A DNA stretch of 64,000 nt, from assembly GCA_026874595.1 (NCBI GenBank), contig CM049313.1, positions 54,914,159-54,978,158 on the forward strand. Reading direction: 5' to 3'. The translations under genes and the position numbers were made by a program. Under the pieces are notes generated by a model, which saw nothing but the letters and a program-made list of their open reading frames with translations, ran no database searches and was not told the origin of the DNA. Shown piece after piece: positions 9,695 through 20,850 of the stretch. The DNA is from Sipunculus nudus (Eukaryota > Annelida > Sipuncula > Golfingiida > Sipunculidae). Positions within the stretch are counted from its first letter, which is position 1. The number at the start of each line of letters is the position of its first letter.

Positions 9695-9936
9695 TGCAAA
9701 TAGACGGGTCAAGAAAGGCTTAGGATTGTGTCTACATCTGCCTATACATGATAACGACCATCGATATCATGCGCAAGGAAAACACGTATATTTATTGTGT
9801 GTACAGTGCCTCAGTATTATATCACAAACCTGCGTGAATCACGTGATACGCCATAACACAAAACGTTACCTAGGACTACGCATGCAGCACCAAAAAAATC
9901 AAAAAGGATTGTACCTACCTTCCGTTCACTTGCACG

Positions 9937-9944
9937 TATAAAAG
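9937..9944 (+). promoter_or_regulatory. TATA box (TATAAAAG) of the CARD-RING gene
   Basis: Consensus TATA box 91 bp upstream of the ATG at 10028. Confidence 0.6.
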
Positions 9945-10027
9945 GCGCCTGTGCGCGTCTCCTGGCTTATTTCACCCGACGCATTTGATGTGAGCTAACC
10001 GTGTTCCGCATCGCCTGCAACACAAAC

Positions 10028-10681
10028 ATGACTGACAAGGAATGTCAATTGGATGTAAGTGCTTACATGTCAAACCATCCGTCGGTTCCTGTCGCAGACG
10101 TGATCAATTCTGCTGCAATCCATTTACAGAACACGCTGGACCCAAACGAGAAGCTTATGGTCGCCCTGCTGCAAAACAACATTTTGCTTCAAGAGCATGT
10201 GGAAAGCATACAGGCAAGGCCGACCAATTCACAGAAGAACGATGAATTGCTGTCCGTCCTCAAAAGGCGGGGTCTACGGCATCTCCTCGCGTTTATCAAC
10301 TTGCTTGGCTCTCATGGTCAGTGCGAGGCGCGCACGGTTCTTCTCTCCTCTCTGAATCATGAGGCAGCTTCGCGTATCAACGATACCGTGCACCGGCTGA
10401 AGGGTCATCTCTCCCAAGCGCAGAACATATCTCGTGTCGGACGGTGGCAGATCACACGGGACATGCTCAATAAAAAACGGGGACAGGACGTTCGTGACGA
10501 ATCCGGGTCAGAGCTCAGTTGTTGTATAGTGTGCATGGAGAATAAAAGGAAGACGGTGTTTGTTCCGTGCGGTCACTTCGTCTGCTGTTTCCAATGCGCG
10601 TGGCATATTATAGCGAAGGACGATAAAACATGTGTCAGGTGCCGTTGCCCCCTGGAGGATGTCATAGATTGCTATATGTAA
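10028..10681 (+). CDS. CARD-RING protein, 217 aa
   Basis: One CARD-like domain (about 8-105: LDVSAYMSNHPSVPVADVI ... LLAFINLLGSHGQ), a linker, and a C-terminal RING (about 165-217) with CIVC, FVPCGH and CVRC ligands. The RING and the linker before it (GRWQITRDMLNKKRG) closely match the 387-aa protein (RWRRMRDMLCAKKKN), so the two are paralogues differing in CARD number. The ATG at 10028 is the first on the predicted mRNA. AATAAA lies at 10847. Inferred role: E3 ligase recruited through its CARD to host signalling complexes. Confidence 0.85.
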   Translation: MTDKECQLDVSAYMSNHPSVPVADVINSAAIHLQNTLDPNEKLMVALLQNNILLQEHVESIQARPTNSQKNDELLSVLKRRGLRHLLAFINLLGSHGQCEARTVLLSSLNHEAASRINDTVHRLKGHLSQAQNISRVGRWQITRDMLNKKRGQDVRDESGSELSCCIVCMENKRKTVFVPCGHFVCCFQCAWHIIAKDDKTCVRCRCPLEDVIDCYM

Positions 10682-10846
10682 ACGATACAGATGCATTCTG
10701 ATTGAGAACTTTGATGACGTTGGTGTTTTAGCAACTAGTAATATGATTAGACCTGTACACTTTTTCATTTGTAAAAACATGTATGTATGATTCATATATA
10801 TATATATACACACATAACTGCTTAATAGACATGTACGGCTTTTGAC

Positions 10847-10852
10847 AATAAA
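10847..10852 (+). terminator. Polyadenylation signal AATAAA
   Basis: It lies 166 bp behind the CARD-RING stop, with GT-rich DNA (GTGTGTGTTCG) about 70 bp further on. Confidence 0.6.
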
Positions 10853-11148
10853 CCTTATGTATAATGGTAACAAACCTGATTTTATTTGTCTGTCTTCATT
10901 ACCTTTCGTCTTGTGTCGTATGTGTGTGTTCGAATATGTGTGTGTGTGTTTTCAGTGTCTGAATGTCACTGGTACCCAATGGAGCTGTAAACAGTATTTG
11001 TATGGGGATATATTTTCGATATACTCATTTGTGCGTGTGTGTGTACACCGAGTAACACATCGTACAACGTACCTGTAGCCATACGTACAACCAGTATCGC
11101 ATAGTCCGACCCGATTTCATGTAACAACATTCATTAGAAGGGCCCGTG

Positions 11149-12468
11149 ATGGATGACCGGGACAGTGAAAGTGAACGGACCACCGATGGTTCAGGTGACA
11201 CCTATATGAACGTGTATACAGTTCGGATACCGATCAACCTGACAGCTGGTTCTACTGGCCATGACATGTGGACGGTACCTCTCTGGCAAACCATTTCGGA
11301 CGAAGGCGTTCGTGAGTGTGATGACCGTGCGGGGTTGTATATTGATCAGCAGGGTATCTTCCTTGTGAAAGGCCTTGCACCTGGGTTTGAGCGCCGTGTG
11401 ATCTACTTCAGTTATATCGCGTGGAAGCAGTTATCAGGTCGCGCAGCCGAGTTTACACGAGCAATAGCGGTTCATAATCGGGTGAAACTGATCCTGGAAG
11501 AGTATCGCGGAAAACGGTTGACCATGTACGCCAAGCAATGTCCACATGGCTCTGATAACTACGAGGTAACATTCAAGTACGTTGACACCGAAAACGGTGT
11601 CGTCACTCAAAAAGTATGTGTGACTTTGAACAAGTCGGAATGGAAAAGGCTTGTGCGATATATACCCGACGTTGCACTTAATCTTAAGTGCGCGCGAATG
11701 ATGAGGGGAACCAATTTCGTCATGTATGGTGAAGGTGCATATGACAGCGACACACAGAGTGCTATGGGCGTCAATGAGAATGATAGTGTTGAGATGGCCA
11801 GTGGCGATGACGGCGATGTTTATGATTTCGCCAATGTGAGGAATGCTATGAGTGATGGAGTTATCAGGTACACAGACCCCCCTGCCTCTCCAGACGCGGA
11901 ACCGCGGTCTCCTTACTCCTTTCTGGCCAGCGACGATGATAACATATCGTCTCGTTACATGTCCCAGGCCAGCGATAATGACGACACCGGTCATGATTTC
12001 GCCAATGTGAGGAATGCTATGAGTGATGGAGTTATCAGGTACACAGAGCCCCCTGCCTCTCCTGACCCGGAACCACGGTCTCCTTACTCCTTTCTGGCCA
12101 GCGACGGTGATAACATATCGTCTCGTTACAGGTCTCAGGCCAGCGATAATGAAGACACCGGTCAGGATTTCGCCAATGATATGGATGCTTTGACTAGCGA
12201 AGTAATCAGATACACAGACCCCCCTGCCTCTCCTGACACTGAACCACGGTCTCCAGACTCTGTTCTGACCAGCGAGGATGACGACGTATCGTGTCCTTAT
12301 TCCTCTCTGGCCAGTTCCATTGACGACAATGAAGTATTCAGGAGAGACCCACCTGCTACTTATTACACGGATCGAAGGTCTTCTGACTCTTCTTTGGACA
12401 TCGGCGGTACACGCACATCGTCTTCTTCATCCAGCGATGATGGTAGCCTTTGCATACGTTTTTATTAG
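11149..12468 (+). CDS. Acidic repeat protein, 439 aa, possibly PC4-like N-terminus
   Basis: Residues about 15-190 form a globular part. It has two stretches of the form 'strand, then xWKxLxxxI' (YFSYIAWKQLSGRAAEFTRAI and VCVTLNKSEWKRLVRYIPDV), which recall the PC4/p15 single-strand DNA-binding fold. This is a weak, by-eye resemblance. From about residue 224 there are three tandem 57-aa units (DFANVRNAMSDGVIRYT-PPASPD-EPRSP) rich in Asp, Ser and Pro, encoded by 171-bp DNA repeats at 11821, 11992 and 12163. A Ser-rich tail follows. Acidic plus proline composition suits a transcription activator or a degradation-prone (PEST) tail. The ATG at 11149 is the first methionine codon. Confidence 0.8.
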   Translation: MDDRDSESERTTDGSGDTYMNVYTVRIPINLTAGSTGHDMWTVPLWQTISDEGVRECDDRAGLYIDQQGIFLVKGLAPGFERRVIYFSYIAWKQLSGRAAEFTRAIAVHNRVKLILEEYRGKRLTMYAKQCPHGSDNYEVTFKYVDTENGVVTQKVCVTLNKSEWKRLVRYIPDVALNLKCARMMRGTNFVMYGEGAYDSDTQSAMGVNENDSVEMASGDDGDVYDFANVRNAMSDGVIRYTDPPASPDAEPRSPYSFLASDDDNISSRYMSQASDNDDTGHDFANVRNAMSDGVIRYTEPPASPDPEPRSPYSFLASDGDNISSRYRSQASDNEDTGQDFANDMDALTSEVIRYTDPPASPDTEPRSPDSVLTSEDDDVSCPYSSLASSIDDNEVFRRDPPATYYTDRRSSDSSLDIGGTRTSSSSSSDDGSLCIRFY

Positions 12469-12881
12469 TTAATCAGATACCTTTCTTTTGAAGAATGTAT
12501 GTTTGCCGTTTGTAACTAGCGTATGTCGTATGTACTGTATTGGCCGATGTATTAAAATGTTACGTTGAGGAGAGTATTGCGTCTTGTGTATTAAATGTGT
12601 GAGTGTTTTTATGGAAGGTCTGGTATGATAAAACGAAACAAGAAATCAGATCATTTGAGTTACATGTGATATTTATACATTCCAGTCATATCCATAATAC
12701 AACCAAATCGAAAAAAAAATACGCATGCAGATCTTGATAGTCCGTACACGGTCGTCATATCTACGAAATCCTTTAGTCTGACTAGAGTCGGATACTAGTG
12801 ATAAAGCAGATATAAGTTCAATGATACAGTGCTACAAAACGGTATATACACAGTGAAGGTCCTTGCGACTTCCCTTGTTTT

Positions 12882-13679
12882 CTACCCGCACGGGGATCCC
12901 GAAACCATGATGGAGTAGAGCGATGTAACTCCAGCTGTCGTCAAGGCGTCGTCGATGATGTATGCGGCAGCCTTCAAGTCTGCTGTACGGCATATCAGGC
13001 TGAAGTAGTTCCATTGCACGTATGTTTCTCCCTCCAAAGCTTGTAGCAAACTGTTGGCTGTGTCATTGTCTGTCTGCTCCCATATCTGGTGCCATTCTGC
13101 CATCTTGACGATTTTTGCTGACACACACGTCATCATGAAGAGCAACTTGTCGTTCATTGAGTTCAGTATCTGTGCCAAGATTCGAAACAGCGGCACAATC
13201 TTTTCTTTGAACTTCCTGTCTTTGTTTTGATCGAACGGAGCGTTGTCGTGTTGATCTGAGCAAGACAAGAACGCAAACAGGCCTGTCCAATCGGGACCAC
13301 CGCATGGGTCGGCCTGTCGGTGGGCTTGTGCGCCATTTGGTGGTACCAGTTCCTCCCACCACTGTCTTGCCTGTTCTTTACATTTCTGCTTCGCCTCTTC
13401 CTCGCATTTCCGCTTTTGCTTTTCCAACAAGAGAGCCACGTGCGGCTGCCCTGTTTCCTTAAGAGCAGTGATGAAATGTTTCACATGACTGTCGTTCTTT
13501 GATATATGGTCGATCAAGGATGTTGCTTTTGCAAAAGGGGTGGTGTTACGTGCGTAAGCGTGGTACTGTGACAACACGTTTCTGCTCTTCAGGATAGCAC
13601 ATAACATCTCGTCCACCGTCAGGTTAGCCAACAACTCTGGGCGGCATCGTCTGAACACTTCTGCCCAAGACGCAGACAT
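12882..13679 (-). CDS. CARD-containing protein, 265 aa
   Basis: Residues about 5-90 form the most canonical CARD in the window: LTVDEMLCAILKSRNVLSQ, then TPFAKATSLIDHISK, then VKHFITALKETGQPHVALLL. The final ETGQPHVALLL is the hallmark last helix of cellular CARDs. A Lys/Glu-rich helix with Cys follows (about 92-115), then a helical domain of unknown type (about 150-255). The CARD looks closer to animal adaptor or caspase CARDs than the tandem array does, which suggests a separate capture. The ATG at 13679 lies about 100 bp behind a TATATAA box. It is transcribed away from the spliced IAP gene. Confidence 0.85.
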   Translation of the reverse strand: MSASWAEVFRRCRPELLANLTVDEMLCAILKSRNVLSQYHAYARNTTPFAKATSLIDHISKNDSHVKHFITALKETGQPHVALLLEKQKRKCEEEAKQKCKEQARQWWEELVPPNGAQAHRQADPCGGPDWTGLFAFLSCSDQHDNAPFDQNKDRKFKEKIVPLFRILAQILNSMNDKLLFMMTCVSAKIVKMAEWHQIWEQTDNDTANSLLQALEGETYVQWNYFSLICRTADLKAAAYIIDDALTTAGVTSLYSIMVSGSPCG

Positions 13680-13776
13680 CCTGTCCTTGCAATCAGCGGT
13701 AGACACCAGTCAGTCGTGAGGTGCCACGTTGTGGGAGTGCGGTTGTGACTGAATGAGGGTAAGCACACGCCAAATA

Positions 13777-13783
13777 TTATATA
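13777..13783 (-). promoter_or_regulatory. TATA box (TATATAA) of the minus-strand CARD gene
   Basis: Reads GTGTATATAATATTTGG on the minus strand, about 100 bp upstream of the ATG. Confidence 0.55.
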
Positions 13784-14189
13784 CACATTGTGATAGGACA
13801 GGTATGACTCACTGCCTGCTGATTGGTCGGTACAGGTGCTGGGACATCGGAATCTTGAATATGATGTAGTATCGCAAGATAACGTGTGTCAGCTTTCGTC
13901 CAATATAATACATTGTGGTATCAGTTTCACAGTGTATTTGTAATAGGATCCTATGCGGAACAGCACGCGGCCTATATATATAGAGTCCGACATGCATTAC
14001 TGTCTGCTCTGTTTGATCTGCAAAGAGCTGCTGTAAACATACGACTACGTGGTACTCCGAGTTAAGACGTTGTACCCGTAGTCATGTGACCGAACTAATA
14101 CTCCACTTCAGATACAGTTATATACACATCAGCATCGGTTGAAACAGATAGTGCAGGGACGCGGGCACTGCGAGAGTGACGTTGCATAA

Positions 14190-14197
14190 TATAAAAA
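14190..14197 (+). promoter_or_regulatory. TATA box (TATAAAAA) of the IAP gene
   Basis: It sits 78 bp upstream of the IAP ATG, within the divergent region shared with the minus-strand CARD gene. Confidence 0.6.
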
Positions 14198-14267
14198 CCC
14201 AGAAAGAGCTATTTCGTATGGCCAAAATGCATATAGTGAAAGTCATCTGAAAACGCTCATAGACAAA

Positions 14268-16878
14268 ATGGGCGAACGGCGAGGGGCTTCGGCGATGTGG
14301 ATTGAAAAAAACAGACTGGATAGCTACCGTCAATGGCCGAAAAGGGACTTGATCGAGCCGAGGCTGATGTCGGCGGCGGGTTTATACTTTGTCGGACCAC
14401 GTGATAAAGTAAAATGTGCCTTCTGTCAAGGTGCTATGATGGGTTGGGAGACAGGGGATGATCCAGACGAGGAACATTTCCGGTATTACGGAGACCGGTG
14501 TGCGTTTGTTCGCGGGGAACCAACGAATAACGTACCACTTCCTGACGACAATAGCCCGATCCTTGCAAACAAAACTGGAGGAACGTCTTTCTACAAGGAT
14601 ATCCTGAAGGAACGGTTGGGCATAATTACAAAGAGACCTCGAAGGCCAAGACTGGCTACAGAGCAAAACAGACTAGCGACGTTCCGTGAATGGCCAGTGG
14701 GTAAAGAACAGACTCCCGAATCACTGGCCGAAGCCGGGTTTTACTACACAGGTAATACATGCTCGCTACATATGTAGTTAGAAAAACGACACCATTTCTT
14801 TAACCTAAATAAACGTGTTTGATTGTTTTAGTTCGTTCTTGTAAGTCCGACCAACGGAGTATATCATATCGTATAAAATGTAATATGTCTGTAGATATCG
14901 CATCAGTCATTGGAAACGGTTCTATCCTGCATTTGTAGGCTGTGAGACGATAACTGTATATTGTTTTGGCACATGACCAAGAAACAATTTCAGATGAATA
15001 ATTATGAGAAGCATATTGATTCTGTTTTTTTTTGCAACAGAAGATAATACTTCGGTCACTGATTACAGTGGTATGTATTAATTAATGTGATACGCATTTA
15101 TGTTCATAACAGATGATATGTATTTTGTGTTGCAGGTGAACATGATTGTTGCCGGTGTTTTTACTGTGATGGAGGGCTTCGTGCCTGGGAACCGGGAGAT
15201 GAACCATGGGCTGAGCATGCACGTTGGTTCCCAAAATGTGGTTTTGTTATGCAGTCCAAAGGACCTGAATTCATTCACGAGGCAAACAGAAATGCAACTA
15301 TGGTTAAAAGCGAGACATTGGTGATTATTCTTTACTTATCACACACATTTTACATGATCACACAGAAAAAGCATCAGACACGCATTATCCTTTAACGACA
15401 GTCAATACAATATATTCAGTATTGCGTTTTGTTTAAGCATACATTACTATCATGTCTGGATATGAACATACGAAACCACTTTGTATCACTATATAAGGAA
15501 ATATTCGTGATGACGTGTGTACACAAACATATTATGAATCTGTTACAGGGTACCAACGCCAAAGTTAGGACCAAACGTTACTTAGAAAGCAGGAGCGAAA
15601 CGCCCGAACGATCAGGTATGTGGTTTTGCTGTTAATGTTGTACTTGAGTTTCATAGGTCAGAACACATATATAATATATGCCAAATATGTAACATTACGT
15701 TATATTTCTGATCAGGACTAAGTCATGTCAGTATATTCACACAATGACTGATATTTTTATGCAAGAGCTGTCCAGTCATGTGATGAAAAACGTATTTTCC
15801 GTTTCACTTTCACATACATATCAAATGTTTCATATAGTCATTAATACGTCTCGGTTAGACTTTAGGACTCTTTCTGATCAGAGCCATAATACCCAAGCCG
15901 TTATACTGTTGAGATACGTTGTTTGGCAAGTGAGATCGGACCCATTGATATTCTGTGTTGATATCATGCATATTCATACTGGTAATAATTTGTGAGGTGT
16001 AGCTTCATTGTCCACATTATAAATATTCTCAGAAACGTATTGATATTCAACACGTCGTTCGGACTCATTCACATATATTATCATATATTGTGTGCTGTTT
16101 CAAATGGCCGACATCAGAGTACGACCCCCGACACCTGGCGGCACAAATGAGCACGGACAGAGTCCAGTTAGTCCTCAACACGGGTATTCCCCGTGACAGA
16201 GTGGCGTCCGTCATAGAAAACAAGCTACGTACGACAGGGCAGGCGTTTGAATCCGCTGAATGTTTACTAGCTGCTGTGATGGATTCATATGAAACATCCG
16301 CTGCCAGCACTCCAGCCGCACGTGAAGCGGAAGAGAAACCGCTCGTTGGCGAAATGCAGCAGTCAAACGGGAGTGACGGTGACGGGAACGGTCCGCAAAC
16401 AGCTGGACCTACAAACAAAAAAAGTAATCATTTGGTCAATTCAACGATACGGTCATTTTATTACACACACACACACACACAATGGCAATAACGTCCTCAT
16501 TTGAATGACAGTGAACAAAGCATTATATTTGCTGTAGTATGTAGACGTAACAAATATAGATCGGTGTCCGTAATATAACGTTGTAGATTACAGTCGTATG
16601 CTGATTTCTATGATTACATAACGGTTATTTAAGGTATACATCGCTTTGCATGACAATCAGTTCGTGTGTTGTTAATTTCAGATGTGGATGCCCTGATACA
16701 AGAAAAGCAGTTGTTACAAGACAAGACTATGTGTGTTATCTGTTTGGACCAAATTCGTCAAATCATTTTCTTGCCATGCGGACATATTGTATCATGTATG
16801 GGTTGTGCATCAGACATTAGGAATTGCCCGATATGCCGGAAACTTATCCGAGGCACAATAAAATTTTTCTTATCCTGA
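14268..16878 (+). CDS. Spliced inhibitor-of-apoptosis protein: BIR-BIR-UBA-RING, five exons, 412 aa
   Basis: Exons 14268-14751, 15136-15320, 15549-15615, 16118-16423 and 16682-16878. All junctions are GT-AG and every phase matches (1, 0, 1, 1). BIR1 has zinc ligands C50, C53, H70 and C78. BIR2 spans the first intron with C169, C172, H189 and C196, both in the usual C-x2-C-x16-H-x6/7-C spacing. A UBA-like domain (about 255-310) and a C-terminal RING (CVIC, LPCGH, CPIC) follow. This is the cellular cIAP-like domain order: BIRs bind caspases or adaptors, UBA binds ubiquitin, RING ligates ubiquitin. Introns are short (102-502 nt). The donor after exon 2 (GTGATT) is the weakest. AATAAA lies inside the final codons at 16857. 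Introns point to capture from host DNA rather than mRNA. Confidence 0.85.
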
Positions 16879-17122
16879 ACGTGTGTCTTTTTACAAGCAG
16901 ATGATCTAATCCCAGACATCTGTTCGCGAATAGTCAGCGCGTTATTGTCCGAAGGCGTCCGTGGTACTAATAACCAAAGAGTATGCGATGATGGGATGGT
17001 TTCGGTTTAGTATACGACAGTGCGGACAGTATGACACATTTAAATGACGGAGCGCCTGAAAAAGTGTTGATACAAGTCCGCTGTACCAGCCATAACTCGT
17101 TCGAGTTAATGTTGGCCTGCAA

Positions 17123-17131
17123 TATATAAAG
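17123..17131 (+). promoter_or_regulatory. TATA box (TATATAAAG) of the Cys-rich protein gene
   Basis: Strong consensus 75 bp upstream of the ATG at 17198. Confidence 0.65.
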
Positions 17132-17197
17132 GTCTGTGCACATAGCACTATCCTGTAGTACGTGTCTGGTATACGACCGAAACGGGGGTGTGATATC

Positions 17198-17815
17198 ATG
17201 GAACGGAAACAACCAGGTACTTTGTTCGACATATGTACGCGGTGGTTAACGTCGCGGTATATACCGCATACATTCTTTTGGCTGCTACCTACTGAACTGT
17301 ACCAACGTTTGATCGAGATTTATAAAAACAACGGCGACTGTCAACAGTGTACAACCCTGTTTACGGCGTCTCGAATCAGCTGTTGCGCCGCTAAACACTG
17401 TGTGATCGACTCCTACGACAGCGACCCGATATTGCGTTGTAAACTGTGTGGTGTCATCACATCGAAATATATGGAGCACGCAGCGCTCCATAAGGGACCT
17501 GGTCATACACCATGCGCCGTGAAGATATTATTCGAGTGGCCCGGTATGATCGGTTTTGTCATACATTCTACTGTCGTGATATCGAAATATTGGCCAGCAG
17601 AGCATGTCGATCCCGGGGATGTTGTGGGAAACCTCTTAGCAAACGGCGAGTCATTAACAGCTGAGCCCGTCAAATATTTCATGTTTATTGGGAACTGTAC
17701 GTGCTTTGGATGTTATTGGGATTCCGAAAAGATATTACGGTTCAGGCCGGACCATCTGCTGAGATTCCATAAACAGGTTATGAATCACGTTTGCGTGCAA
17801 CGACAACGGGTGTAG
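17198..17815 (+). CDS. Cys-rich putative zinc-binding protein, 205 aa (paralogue of the 46.5-47.2 kb gene)
   Basis: Paired cysteines CQQC (about residue 46) and CKLC (about 85) with HAALH behind them look like a zinc site. It aligns along its length with the minus-strand protein at 46509-47162. Shared features are the opening PxxFxWLxP, the block P-LRC--C-VIT--M--HA-xH, then EWP-MI-xV and V-S-YWxP. Both end in a Cys-containing strand (GNCTCF versus GNCVCA). The two are clearly a family, but I do not recognise it outside this window. The ATG at 17198 follows a TATATAAAG box. The in-frame upstream extension lacks an ATG. Confidence 0.75.
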   Translation: MERKQPGTLFDICTRWLTSRYIPHTFFWLLPTELYQRLIEIYKNNGDCQQCTTLFTASRISCCAAKHCVIDSYDSDPILRCKLCGVITSKYMEHAALHKGPGHTPCAVKILFEWPGMIGFVIHSTVVISKYWPAEHVDPGDVVGNLLANGESLTAEPVKYFMFIGNCTCFGCYWDSEKILRFRPDHLLRFHKQVMNHVCVQRQRV

Positions 17816-18558
17816 AAAGAATAGCGAGCAGTATGACGTCCTGTATTAAATCACATGACCCAGTTGTGTCATTAGACGGACGCTAGATGATACGTGTTAC
17901 ATTGTCATCATACCACAATATTTTACATAATTATGATACAAAATGTACACGTCATGTACTGGGTGAAAGCACGTGTTTCAGGCCGACCTAAAGGCGGAGG
18001 CATTGTCACAGTCTGCATGTAATGACAACATTTTGGAGTTACCAGAAGGACGTTAGATAAACACCTGCGAAGTGACGATACAAGGAACAGGTGAAGAACA
18101 AGACATCGCGCATGTATAGAATCAAGTTTGATATTACACGGAAAGTAACAGAATATAATATAAAAACCTACAGACACACTAAATTAAGTGTGTAACCAGA
18201 GATTTGTTGATACGGATTGACGCTCGGACCAATCGTATTTAAATATATGGTGTTCATATTGCTGTAATATGTCAAGACATACACTGTTATTATGATACAT
18301 ACACGCTCGTACGTGTAGTGTGAATTCATTGATGATATTTGTAACATATATCAGTAAAACAAACGCTTCGCAAAGATCATATTTCACAAATAAAATAAAG
18401 ATCAAACGTATGCCCTTGTGTGTTTCTCATGTCATAGTTTTGTAATGCAAAGCGATGCATGTGTAGAATGAATACCTGTATTATGAGTTAACTGTGTGTA
18501 TAAATCTGTCCATGCAATAAATGTGTAACACAGGAAAAGGATTAACTCACCCTATATT

Positions 18559-18807
18559 TCACAATTTCTTCCGTCGACATTTCGGGCAACGGATCAACCT
18601 GCATATATATTTCAGACGGGTCAGATTGTTTGCTTCCTCCAGTCCGTACGGGAGAAAATGTGTCACGACACAGTGCAAACACACCACGTGCTTACAGTAT
18701 AGCTGATATTTCTTGTACCCGCCAGGGCAAATATTCGAAAAAACACATTTATGTTGAGGCATTTTGTCCATACGAATATCCTCATAAACTATACAAAATA
18801 TCCTCAT
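18559..18807 (-). CDS. Small RING-like zinc finger ORF, 82 aa
   Basis: Ligand pattern C-x6-C, then YCKH-x2-C-x2-C, then CPKC matches a RING-HC core (CxH-x2-C-x2-C ... CPxC). The first cysteine pair is unusually wide and the finger occupies the whole ORF. It could be a stand-alone viral RING, or the last exon of a spliced gene. No clear TATA box was found, and a plus-strand AATAAA at 18517 lies just downstream. Confidence 0.5.
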   Translation of the reverse strand: MRIFCIVYEDIRMDKMPQHKCVFSNICPGGYKKYQLYCKHVVCLHCVVTHFLPYGLEEANNLTRLKYICRLIRCPKCRRKKL

Positions 18808-18964
18808 GTAAATCCATCAGTATACCGTTTATTTCACTTGTTGGAACAGGTATGTTGGACGTGGTTTTCCATGCTATCTGTGTACCGAACGTGTGGGTTC
18901 GATGGGGACAACACACAGCAGAGTTCGAACGCTCTATCATTGAGTAATCGTATGGGGATGGGGA

Positions 18965-18979
18965 GGGGGGGGGGGGGGG
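18965..18979. repeat. G15 homopolymer
   Basis: One of a dozen G or C runs of 10-20 in the window. The others are at 8120, 29621, 40350, 41887, 44130, 47279, 47534, 52446, 52981, 53262 and 53943. All lie between genes. Confidence 0.9.
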
Positions 18980-19539
18980 TGTTCGAATATCTGTGACGAG
19001 TAATGCAATCAAAATGGACCGTGATGTATGACGTCTGTTATATTTGTATTGATAGCAATGTTTTAGCTTTTTGCAACAGTAAGTATATGTGTATGATCAA
19101 CAATAAATACATTAAATCAGTACTCGTGTTTGCACAGACAGCGATGTATAACATATCTGGGAAACGCTGCGCGATTCATTGTTTCATGATATTCCCTTAC
19201 AAAAACATACAGTCATCACATGACACGAGTCACAATAAAGTCAGATCGTGTGTTCAGATATCGTACATGCATTTTCCGATTCGATACAACACGTCACATT
19301 CATGATGTAGGTGATGTGTGATCATTAAACAACTATCTTCAGTGTTCATCATATTGTCAGTATATGGAAAAGGTATTATAAACTAATAAACGTGGCCAAT
19401 GATACATTTAAGGGGGTAATCTGGTTTATACACGAAGACACCTAGTTGTTTATAACACAGCGTCATCTGGACCACTGTATTTGAAAACAGTCACCGAACC
19501 CTGTATTCCTCTGGTCACATCCGGAGTTCCTGCAGACTT

Positions 19540-20095
19540 CGTGTGCATTATTTCACAGGGGGTGTCTTGGTGCAAAACTATGTATCCGTCTTGGTCTCAT
19601 ACACCAAGGCGTATTTGCGCATTTCGTGTGATCTCAGTCACTTCTGATATCATATGATATGGTTTTGCTAATATGCCTTGTTTATGGTATACCACAATTC
19701 ATCTGTAAACAGCTATAGGCGTGCTTACATTTATTTTCCAATGATCTCCCTGCGTGAAGAAAACAGCTATCTCAGTGAAATATTTCTTGCGGATTAATGA
19801 CCCGTTTCCCTCTGCGTTCAGAACTGGGTGACGTGTGCATTATTTAAGGTGGGGAACAATGGTGCAAAACAGTGTGTCTGTCTTTATCTTATAAACATAC
19901 GTGGGTTTGTGCAATTGCCGTAACCTCAGTCGAATGGGATATCGTTTGAGTGGTATGTAAACATTATTTTGATTTATATCACACAACTACTGATCTGCAG
20001 ACTCCAATATGTGCTCACATATTTCTCTCCAATGATCTCCCGTCCTGAAGAAAACCCAACATGATCAGTATGAATGTTACTGCTCATTTCACCCG
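19540..20095. repeat. Diverged non-coding tandem repeat, unit about 287 bp
   Basis: Blocks GTGTGCATTATTT, TGGTGCAAAAC and CCAATGATCTCCC followed by GAAGAAAAC recur in the same order and spacing in both halves (19540 and 19831 starts). No frame is kept open across both copies. Confidence 0.7.
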
Positions 20096-20749
20096 TGGTC
20101 AGATTAAATTTGTCGTCTGATGTAAGCAGCTGTGTGTTTCCTGCCACGTCAAGACGATGAGAATAACATAATGGCAGGCTGTACGTCTATAAGTGCGAGT
20201 TGTCTGAGTGTGCTCTCCACATTACGATTTGAATTTGGTACAGACAACACGTCAAAAAATATCAGTATACTTTTGGAACTGGCTGGCTGGATGGACTTTC
20301 AGTTAAGAGCTTGTGCCATAAATGGTATGGTGAGTTGAACGCATTAACTTAACAGTCGTATCTAAATGTGCTGCAAACTGTGATTTGAGACGTTATTGTT
20401 TGAATTCTGGTATCATCTGATAATACAACGAACATTTAACCGGTGTCTGTTCTGTGATAACAGTATAGTGCCAGATGTGAAATAGACTATAAAGACTGCC
20501 CTTTCAGGAATTGTTGGATATATACGGCGCCTTCCTGTAAGATTGTTTACTGACAATAGACCCGGTAGATATCTGTTTTGTTGTGAAACAGTGTAGAACC
20601 AGACAGGTACAATTATATGGAATATGGAATATGCCACTGTTCAGCGGACTGTTCATAATTATACAACAAACCAGAAGATATTCATTTGGTGAAAATCTTT
20701 ACATAAAACAGATGTTATGTGCCACGTAAAGAATCTGTTACATGACTAC

Positions 20750-20850
20750 CACATCGCTCGGACACGGTGATGATAACCACATCCCCGGACACGGCCATGA
20801 TAACCATATCGCTCGGACACGGCCATGATGACCACATCGCTCTGATACAT
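20750..20850. repeat. Short tandem repeat (CGCTCGGACACGGCCATGAT type)
   Basis: Three to four imperfect units of about 28-30 bp, each with GGACACGG-CATGAT-ACCA. Confidence 0.75.

Noticed and set aside
15040-15071. Possible 30-nt micro-exon in the IAP gene (AAGATAATAC...)
   Set aside because: Direct joining of exon 1 to 15136 already gives the standard BIR sequence around the zinc site. An insert would disrupt it.
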